NCBI RefSeq assembly: GCF_018687715.1
Contig: NC_056753.1
Span: 11,765,001-11,829,000, forward strand
Source of the DNA: Carya illinoinensis
Taxonomy: Eukaryota; Streptophyta; Magnoliopsida; Fagales; Juglandaceae
DNA length: 64,000 nucleotides
Direction: 5' to 3'
Shown: positions 56,262 to 64,000 of the stretch, one piece after another
Layout: each line of letters starts with the position of its first letter
Numbering within the stretch: the first letter of the stretch is position 1
Notes under the pieces: model-generated
The model's input: only the letters and a program-made list of their open reading frames with translations
The model's database searches: none
Told to the model about the DNA's origin: nothing
Program-made: the position numbers and the translations under genes

Positions 56262-59200
56262 GAAGAGTCCGTTTGTATGAGTTTTATGCTTGTACTTTGT
56301 TTGATTCCGGTGCGTCGCAGTCATTTGTATCTTCCACGTTTGCACGGGTGTGTAATTTGGTTACGGAACCGTTGCCGAAGTCTATGGTAGTGGCTCTACC
56401 CGATGGTGAAATGGTGTGGTGTTCCAAGGTTGCTTTGGGATGCCCGTTAAATTTTGAAGGGAGATTCTTGGATGCTGATTTGGTGGTGTTCAAGCTGTTG
56501 GGTTTTGATATCATCCTCGGAATGGATTGGCTATACCGATATTCTGCGAGTATTAATTGCAGAAGTCGGATAATTAGCTTTCAGCTTCCAGATGGTGATT
56601 GTCTAGAATTTGCAGGGAGTAAATTAAAAGAAAAGCCGATGATTATATCGGCAATTCAAGCAAAAAGGGAGATTGCATGGGGAGCGGATGCATTCTTGGT
56701 TCAGATGGTGTCCACGCCGTCTGAGGAGAAGTCTTTGGCAGACATTCCAGTTGTGGAAGAATTCCCCGATGTGTTTGTGGATGACTTGCCCGGACTACCC
56801 CCTGTGCGGGAAATGGAGTTTGTTATAGACTTGGAACCTGGAGCGGCTCCTGTGCATAAAGCTCCTTATCGCATGGCACCGGCTGAATTAAAAGAGTTGA
56901 AGACTCAGTTGCAAGAGCTGGTAGAGAAGGGATTTATTCAGCCTAGTACTTCACCGTGGGGTGCACCAGTTTTGTTTGTTAAAAAGAAAGATGGAACCCT
57001 CCGTATGTGCATAGATTATCGGGAATTGAATAAGGTGACCATCAAAAATAAATATCCTCTCCTACGGATTGATGATTTATTTGATCAGCTTCAAGGAGCA
57101 GCCGTGTTCTCTAAAATTGATTTGAGGTCGAGATACTACCAGCTGAGGATCAGAGACAAGGATGTGCCTAAAACTGCTTTCAGGTCGAGGTATGGACACT
57201 ACGAATTTAAGGTGATGCCGTTTGGGTTAGCTAATGCCCCTGCTGCTTTCATGGATTTAATGAATCGAGTATTTCGACCTTATCTGGATTCTTTTGTGGT
57301 GGTATTTATTGATGATATATTGATTTATTTCCGAGATGTTGAAGAGCATGTGTATCATCTTCGTCTGGTACTTGGGAAATTGAGAGAACAACAACTGTAC
57401 GCCAAGCTCAGTAAGTGTGAATTCTGGTTGGAAGAAGTTAAATTTCTTGGGCATGTAATTTCCCGAGACGAAGTGGTTGTTGATCCTAGTAAGGTAGAAG
57501 CCATTTTGTCATGGCAGTGCCCGACTATAGTGCGCGAGATCCGGAGTTTCTTGGGGCTGGCCGGGTATTACCGAAGATTTGTAGGGGGTTTTGCTCGCCT
57601 ATCCGAACCTCTCATAGCTTTGACTCGGAAGAATACAGAATTTGTTTGGTCAGAGAAATGTGAGAGAAGCTTCCAGGAATTAAAGAACTGGTTGACAACA
57701 GCACCAGTGTTAGCGCTCTCAGAACTGCATAAGCCATTCGTAGTCTTCAGTGATGCGTCTAAGTTTGGTTTGGGTTGTGTCCTTATGCAGGAAGGACGGG
57801 TTGTTGCCTATGCATCTCGTCAGCTAAAGGACCATGAGAAGAATTATCCGACGCACGATCTAGAATTGGCTGCGATTGTTTTTGCTCTCAAGATCTGGTG
57901 GCACTTCTTGTATGGGGAAGCTTGCGAGGTATTTACTGATCACAAGAGCTTGAAGCATTTGTTTTCCCAGAAAAATCTGAATATGAGGCAGAGGCGATGG
58001 CTGGAGCTAATCAGTGACTATCAGTGTGAGATCAAGTACCATCCGGGGAAGGCTAATATAGTTGCTGATGCTTTGAGCCGGAAGTCGCACTTAGAAGATG
58101 AAGCCGAGCCGTCAGAATTGGATTCGTTGCTTTGTGGGATGAGAAGGCTCCTCATAGAGAGTTCGCAGCAAGAAGAGGTTTTATCTTCAGTTCTTGATAT
58201 TCAGGTAACTGATTTTGAAGAATTGAAGACTCTCCAAAGGAAGGATCCGAACCTGCTGAACATCAGAAAAAGAGTCAGAAAATCTCGAGGGCCGTTGCAT
58301 TATAGCATGGATAATGATGGGATACTTCGGTTCCGAGATCGCAGAGTGGTCCCCAAGGACTCAGATTTCAAAGAACGGATCATGGCAGAAGCTCATGCGG
58401 CCCCTTATTCAGTTCATCCCGGCAGTACAAAGATGTATCGGGACTTGAGGAAAAATTACTGGTGGGATGGAATGAAGAAGGATATTGCCTTATATGTTGA
58501 GAAATGCCACACATGCCGTCAAGTGAAGGCCAAACATCAAAGACCTGCAGGTATGCTCCAACCCCTCCCTATTCCTGAGTGGAAATGGGATGACATCACG
58601 ATGGACTTTGTAGTGGGTTTGCCGAGAATGCCTAGTGGGAAAAATTCTGTTTGGGTGATTGTTGACCGGTTAACGAAGAGTGCTCATTTTCTGCCTGTTA
58701 ATAACACCGACTCTTTGGGTAAGTTGACCCGCTTGTATGTTAAGGAGATAGTGCGGCTGCACGGCATACCAAAGAGTATAGTGTCGGATCGAGACCCGAG
58801 ATTCACGTCGCAGTTCTGGAAGAGTTTGCAGGCAGCTTTGGGTACTAAGTTGAAGTTCAGTACTGCATATCACCCGCAGACAGATGGCCAGTCAGAGCGC
58901 ACAATTCAGACCCTTGAAGGCATGTTGCGAGCATGTGTCATGGATTTTCAAGGGAGTTGGAAAAACCATTTGCCGCTCATCGAGTTTGCATACAATAACA
59001 GCTTCCATGCGACCATTCAGATGGCTCCCTATGAAACTCTTTGTGGGAGAAAGTGCAGGTCGCCCTTGTGTTGGGATGAAGTCGGGGAGAGTAGGATAAT
59101 TGGACCCGAAATAATTCAAGAAATGCAAAGCCAAGTCCGGATCATCAGAGATAAAATGACGGCAGCTCAGAGTCGCTAGAAAAGCTACGCTGATACCAGG

Positions 59201-59644
59201 AGGAGAGAGTTGTCTTTTGAAGTTGGTGATTGGGTTTATCTCAAAGTCTCTCCCATGAGAGGTGTTAAGCGTTTTGGTAAGAAGAGGAAGCTAGATCCGA
59301 GGTATGTCAGCCCTTTTCAGATTCTGGAGAAGGTAGGATCCGTCGCCTATAGAGTTGCTTTGCCAGTTTATTTTGGGGATGTTCATGATGTCTTCCACGT
59401 ATCATCCCTGAAGAATAGTTTTGGACAGCAAGAGCCACGCTTTGTCGACCCAGCGGGTATTCAGTTGCAACCGGATTTCACTTATGAGGTTGTTCCGTCG
59501 CAGATCATGGATTGGAAGGAGCAACAGTTGAGGTCTAAGACAATACCTTTGGTTAAAGTGGCTTGGGGAGATCCGTTAGCTCAAGACTTCTCTTGGGAGT
59601 GAGTAGCGGACATGAGAGAGCAGTACCCATACTTGTTTGAATAA
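56262..59644 (+). pseudogene. Element G pol: protease, RT, RNase H, integrase, chromodomain
   Basis: Protease [11 protein letters not shown] at about 56297-56330. [53 protein letters not shown] and catalytic VFIDDILIY at 57305-57316. RNase [45 protein letters not shown]. Integrase: H-H-C-C finger ([18 protein letters not shown]), Asp in MDFVVGLP, Asp in SDRDPRF, Glu in QSERTIQ. Then GDWVYLKVSP, LDPRYVSPF and a chromodomain-like end (QIMDWKEQQLR, TIPLVKVAW) at about 59500-59599. The frame is open for 976 codons to TAG at 59177-59179 (from CAG), then again to TGA at 59600-59602; the natural stop is probably TAA at 59642-59644. Confidence 0.95.
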
Positions 59645-59747
59645 TGAAGGTATGTATCTTAATCTTGGTCACAGTTGGTATATGTGCGTTTATGTGGCTT
59701 GCTTTAAGTTGGTGGTTGATCTTGCAAATTTCGAGGACGAAATTTGT
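59645..59747 (+). other. 3' untranslated stretch of element G
   Basis: Short non-coding sequence from the pol stop to the PPT. It includes CAAATTTCGAGGACGAAATT, a common feature just before the PPT in plant chromoviruses. Confidence 0.6.
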
Positions 59748-59763
59748 TTTAAGGGGGGGAAGA
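59748..59763 (+). promoter_or_regulatory. Polypurine tract of element G
   Basis: TTTTAAGGGGGGGAAGA directly before the 3' LTR start TGTGATGACC, the expected plus-strand primer. Confidence 0.88.
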
Positions 59764-61897
59764 TGTGATGACCCGCTTTCGCTTGTATTTTCGCTGAAAT
59801 GGTTATTTTTATTTTAATTAATATATTAGCTTATTTATTTTAAATTATTTCGTTTTAAAATTAGTTTTTAATTTAATTGATGTGTTTTATTTCTTTTAGT
59901 TGTTTACAGTTTTTAATATCTTTGCAGCGGTTTAGTGTTGTTTTCCCAGAATGAGGATTAGACCTCATCTTCTTTCCCTACACCTCTTTTCTTTTTCCTT
60001 TTTCTTTTTTTTCCTTTTTCTCTTTTTTCTTCTTTCTTTTTCCTTTCTTTTTCTCTTTTTTCTTTCTTTTCTTTTTTTTTCCTCTCCTCCCCGCGTCGAC
60101 CCCCCCGTCTCTCTCTCTCCTCTCTCTCTCTCTCAAGCTGGAGCCCCTTTCAGCCTCGACCCGCCGCCGTCCGGCCACCGTGCGGCTCACCGCCGCCACC
60201 GTTCGACTCCCCTCCCTCCGGCGCACCTCCCCACCAAAACCCACCCCCATCCGGCCGGCCGTTTGGCCAGAAAAGCCATTCAAAGGCTGCGGCCGTTTTT
60301 GCTCTAATCCGCCGCCGTCGCTCCACCTCCGGCCACCATTTCTTCACCACTTCATCACCGGTCCCTTGCCGTCCTAACCCACCTATTTCCGACCTCCAAC
60401 GACCACCGGAACAGCTCCCACGAGCTAGCTTTCCTTTTTGGAAAATCCGGCCTCTCTCCGGCGTTTTCGCCGCCACCCACGGCCAACCACCGCTTCCAAT
60501 AGCTTCACAATCATCCCTAGACCATTCCCTATCGATCCCAAGCCCTGGTTTGTTCCCGTTCAAAAGTGGGTATATCACAACCCACGGCCACAGTGAATTT
60601 TCACTGTAATGTTGCTTTTTCATCGCCGTTTGCAAAGCCGGGTGTTTTCTAAAATTTCCATATAGCGCTGTAAGTATTTTCCAAACCCTATTTTCAGATT
60701 TAAATATATATTGCTCTTTCAATTTATTTACTGCTGCTGGTTGGTTGATTCCGGACTGAGTCCGAGGAGTTCGGGGGTCGGATGGATGGAGGAAGGAGTT
60801 GCTTGATTTATTGTTTTATGGTTGGTTGTTTGTTTTGTGCATTGATAATTGCATTTGCATGGTGCATGCACGTGTATTTTATTTTATTTGAGAAATCCTG
60901 TTTTGCTGGCGTGAATGGATTTTCGGGTGCGTGTGTCTCACGAGCCCAAGCCGGGATGGGTTATTATCTCAATGGAGCTCCTCTGGTCACTCGGGAGTGG
61001 ATAATACTGAGTGACGTCCCCTGAGTTGTCACTGGGCGACGACGGGAGCAGGGCTAGAGGATGGCCCGGCCAGGTACGCGCGGGGCGCGAGTCTGGGCAT
61101 CGCTCTACTCACCGACTCCGTGGCCCTTCGCTGGCGAGGGCTAGAGGATGGCCTGGCCAGGTACGCGCGGGGAGCGAGTCTGGGCGTCGCTCGTTTAGGT
61201 GTCACATGCGTAGTCGTTACCTGCGGTGTGGCACAGAGCCAGGGTGTGCGGATGATCCCTAGGGGAGATCATGGTGCATGCATAACCGGTTTGTTTTCAT
61301 GGTGTTCGGATGTGGGCCATTTTCTGGAAAAATGGCGATGTTGGTTTTTCGAGGCTTTTGATCCATTTTCTGGGAAAATGGTGGTTTGGGCCATTATCTG
61401 GGATAATGGCGAGGCGTGGTTTTTAAGGATATGTTTTTATGAGCCAAATGAGTTTTTGGCGTGCGTGGTAAAAATGTGGTTTTGCGGGACATGTGCATTG
61501 AGTTTTATATGTTTTTATCTAGTGGTGTTTGGGTTTTACTTACCTGTGGTACCATTTTTGGTTCCGTAGCTTTTGGTGCAGAGTTCGAGGATGAGGAGGA
61601 GGAGGCTGAGCCCGAGGATGCGGCTCCGCCGGGTTGCTGATGTTATGCTTTGTATTTGATACTATATTATATGCGTGTTTTGTAATATTTCATTTATGTA
61701 CGTTTTGGAATAGCTTTGTATTAAACAAGAAAAATTCTGGTACTTAGTTATTGACTTGCTTTTCGCTGAGTTTTTCTCGTGCACTTTGTTGCCTTTGCAC
61801 ACACTTGGCACACGTCGTTAGGGTGGTGACCCGTGATGTCATCATCCGAACGTCTCGATTTCCCCGTGTCCGTGCGTGGGGATTTGGGGGCGTCACA
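59764..61897 (+). mobile_element. Element G 3' LTR, uninterrupted
   Basis: From TGTGATGACCCGC to GGGGGCGTCACA, 2134 bp, matching the rejoined 5' LTR of about 2131 bp. It includes the pyrimidine tract (59970-60135), a tandem duplication of the GGCTAGAGGATGGCC unit (61052-61190) and three hairpins (61317-61409). Pro/Ser/Arg-rich frames on both strands (59951-60722, 61011-61262) reflect composition and have no known domain. Confidence 0.95.
61317..61409 (+). other. Three consecutive hairpins in the G 3' LTR
   Basis: CCATTTTCTGGAAAAATGG (61317-61335), CCATTTTCTGGGAAAATGG (61363-61381) and CCATTATCTGGGATAATGG (61391-61409). The last two are perfect 8-bp stems with a TGG loop. They differ by a paired T-to-A/A-to-T change that keeps the stem. 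Confidence 0.8.
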
Positions 61898-62244
61898 AAA
61901 CTACAGTGAAAATCGTTTATAAAAAATCTGCCCCAAAGTGACCCTAAAAATAAAATCACAATTTCGAACAAGCATTTCGTCCGAAAATATGAAAAAGAGT
62001 TATTGAGCCATAAGACTTTAAATAATCCATCGAGTCTAATGGCACAAATTATAACACATTCTGACACTTCTAACTATCTCTAGTAATCAAAAACACACTT
62101 TTAATACCATAGTGAGTAATAATACTAACTATGTGGTTAGACTAAAACCTATACAATTAATAGATTCGTGAAAACTTATGGAGTCTTCACGAGATTCCTA
62201 AAACTAATAGAAATTTCACTATTAAATTTCTATCGGCTGTTACA
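61898..62244 (-). mobile_element. H-family LTR, 5' end on the minus strand, beyond element G
   Basis: Resumes the minus H copy interrupted at 41519 (TSD AAACT, then ACAGTGAAAATCGTTTA). It ends at the LTR start, plus-strand TATCGGCTGTTACA at 62244, the complement of TGTAACAGCCGATA. Non-coding. Confidence 0.85.
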
Positions 62245-63429
62245 CTACACCTATTCTTTTCGTATTATAACTGTATATTATTATTATTATTACTATATGC
62301 CTATTTTTTTAATAAAGTAAAATAATGCGTGATGGGGTCGAACGCATCACGCATGAACTCTAGATTTCTAAACTCAAAAAAAAGAAAAAGAAACACTTGA
62401 TAGACATACATTTACATTCATTTATAAAGGAATCTCAGAGTTTGTCATACATTCATCCAATGTAACTAGTTTTAAACAAAAAAAGAACTCAGTCCCTATA
62501 ATCCTTACAAAAGAAAGCTAACTTAAAATATGAGTGGTTTCCATCACCCCCATTATAGAGTGCTTAACAAGGGCTATCAAGAAAGGCTTGTACATAATAT
62601 AGGTTCATTTATTCTTTATTTAGATGAATATTTGAAAAGAGAGATATTATTTCACAAGAGAACTTTGCATAGGAGTATGGTCATAGCTGCTTACATCGAT
62701 CTACAATAGAAACTGAAACATAAGTGTTATACATGGTTTTATCGGTATTAAACAACATCCCAAAACCGAATATATTTATAAGATAGGCTATGAAATTCGA
62801 AACCCATATATTAACCATACTAAGGAATAAGTTAAGAACCTCTTACCTTCAATTTCTTCACCTATTGGAAGATGAAAACAAACTTTAAACTCCAAACTAT
62901 GAATAAACCCAAAATGGGTATGGAAGAGCAGTGTATGGCACGGTTTTGGTGAGGGAAAAACAATTTCTTTCTTTCTCTTTGAGGTCACACAGCTTGAATA
63001 ATGGGGAGAAATTTTAGTTTTCCTTGAGTTGGAAGATAAGAGAAGAAGAAGAGAGGAAGAACAAGAAGAAGGCATCGGCTTTGGAGGAGAAGAGAAGAAA
63101 AAGTTTTCTTTGGCTTATGGTGATCGACGGATTCCAATGAGCTAAGGACTTAACACTTAGTCAAAACTTCCTTTAGAAGTTAGAAGAAAGGGGGGGGGGG
63201 GGGGGGGGGGCTTGGATAAGGATAAAAAGAATGATTACTTCACCTACTCTTAGCTTAAGACCGACTGGTTGAAGAGAAGGTAATGACTTAGTTGATTTAA
63301 TTAGATTTATCTCATAAGCTATCAAGTAGCCAACGGAAAGGAGAGATCACTTTAAGACTAGCCAAAGCTTACCAAAAGAAAAAAAAAACTTGGTTTTGGA
63401 CGGCTAGGATTAAATTTAGGGAGATATTT
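62245..63429 (-). other. Unclassified, probably LTR-derived stretch; no gene called
   Basis: AT-rich with a (TTA)n tract near 62277-62290, a perfect 10-bp-stem hairpin at 62325-62354 and a run of 21 G at 63190-63210. A minus-strand frame at 62788-63075 begins MPSSCSSSLLLLLSSNSRKT and lacks a domain. Serine/leucine-rich short frames of this kind are common in CT-rich plant LTR leaders. The border to gag sequence at about 63430 lacks an identifiable PBS. Confidence 0.4.
63190..63210 (+). repeat. Homopolymer run of 21 G
   Basis: AAAG followed by 20 further G and then CTTGG. Poly-G of this length is rare in plant nuclear DNA, and its length is often uncertain in sequence reads. Confidence 0.9.
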
Positions 63430-64000
63430 ATTCCAACTACTAAATCCAGCAAGAGTCACCCAGAAATTCAGGAGACCTCGTCGACGCAACAATGAGCCTT
63501 ATAGAGGCTTTTACTTGTGGGCAGACCGCAATGCAAGTACAGGTCCCACATCTGATTGCCTTTGACCGTTTCTGCAAATAGCACCCTTCGCTGTTTGATG
63601 GCAAGGGTACTAAGTTGGATGCCGATAATTGGTTAGAGTGTCTAGAGAAGATCTTTAGCGTGATTGACAATACTAAGGAACAGAAGGTAGAGTTTGCAGC
63701 GTACAATCTAGCGGATGTGGCAAACGGGTGGTGGAAGGCCACTCGTGAGTTTATTCAACAAAAATTGGGTGAAGCTACTCCGATATCATGGAACAAGTTT
63801 AATGAGGCATTTAATGACCGGTTCTTTCCTCTATCTATTCGAGAGGCCAAGTCCCGAGAGTTTGCTGACTTGAAGCAAGGATCAATGATAGTGAGGCAAT
63901 ATGCCTCCAAATTTGTGGAGTTGTCAAGGTTTGCTCCACATTTGGTCCACACTGAGGTACTGAAGGCCGGAAAGTTCGAGCAAGGATTAAACCCTAGAAC
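63430..64000 (+). pseudogene. Ty3/gypsy gag, 5' part, running off the window
   Basis: A frame through ATG at 63492 gives MSLIEAFTCGQTAMQVQ, a stop TAG at 63579-63581 (probably from CAG), then the gag/capsid-like domain: LDADNWLECLEKIFSV, YNLADVANGWWKATRE, SWNKFNEAFNDRFFP, REAKSREFADLKQGS, KFVELSRFAPHLV. The order and motifs match the element G gag but the sequence is clearly different, so it is another chromovirus-type family. It continues past position 64000. Confidence 0.88.

Larger units (their letters stand above)
41520..61897 (+). mobile_element. Element G: full-length chromodomain Ty3/gypsy retrotransposon, with nested insertion E
   Basis: 5' LTR (split), PBS, gag, probable intron, protease-RT-RNase H-integrase-chromodomain pol, PPT and 3' LTR. 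The 5-bp TSD AAACT stands at 41515-41519 and 61898-61902. Without insertion E and one 36-bp duplicate the element is about 9.3 kb. The two LTRs are about 2131 and 2134 bp; a partial comparison of their first 530 bp shows roughly 4% differences. A C-terminal chromodomain-like segment and the gag type point to the Tekay/Del group. Several stops make it non-autonomous. Confidence 0.93.

Noticed and set aside
62788..63075. Minus-strand 95-residue frame starting MPSSCSSSLLLLL as a secreted peptide
   Set aside because: It has a hydrophobic start but sits in probable LTR sequence with CT-rich composition, and there is no mature-peptide pattern or neighbouring gene.

Overview
This is a repeat-dominated nuclear window from a flowering plant, probably a woody eudicot. 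It holds nested Ty3/gypsy, Ty1/copia and LINE elements with plant-type tRNA-Met primer sites, plus one fragment of a host circadian-clock gene. No intact host gene, tRNA, rRNA or CRISPR array is visible. Almost every coding segment is broken, so the window reads as a layered record of insertions.

1-6.5 kb: the 3' half of an Athila-type gypsy element (pol, long 3' spacer, 3' LTR ending near 4907), followed by a decayed chromovirus pol tail with its LTR remnant. 6.5-9.8 kb: the 5' half of a pseudo-response-regulator gene (PRR5-like) with promoter, four exons and introns. It carries a frameshift and two stops and lacks its CCT end.

9.8-41.5 kb and 61.9-62.2 kb: repeated copies, in both orientations, of one gypsy LTR family, called H here (starts TGTAACAGCC, ends ..ATCACA, followed by a tRNA-Met PBS). 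Into these have inserted a solo LTR of family G (13904-15191, TSD TCTGA), a LINE (17.0-22.4 kb), a complete Ale-like copia element (23694-28636, TSD CATGA), an ORF1-only LINE derivative (28755-30722, TSD GACATACTT) and a deleted LINE fragment (35.0-35.7 kb). A whole minus-strand H LTR (22853-33502) is itself flanked by a 5-bp TSD (CAAAT) inside a plus-strand H copy.

41.5-61.9 kb: a full-length chromodomain gypsy element, G (TSD AAACT), with 2.13-kb LTRs, gag, a probable 79-bp intron, pol, PPT and 3' LTR. Its 5' LTR is split by an 11.04-kb Athila-like insertion, E. E is a giant inverted repeat (two arms of about 4.2 kb around a 1.4-kb spacer) plus a third partial LTR copy, and is flanked by a 36-bp duplication of the host LTR. 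62.2-64 kb: an unclassified LTR-like stretch with a G21 run, then the start of another gypsy gag running off the window.

Relative ages follow from nesting: H copies, then G, then E. The copia element, with 3 differences in its 210-bp LTRs, is young. Nonsense changes in the better preserved elements are mostly C-to-T type (CAG to TAG, CGA to TGA), as expected for methylated, silenced repeats.
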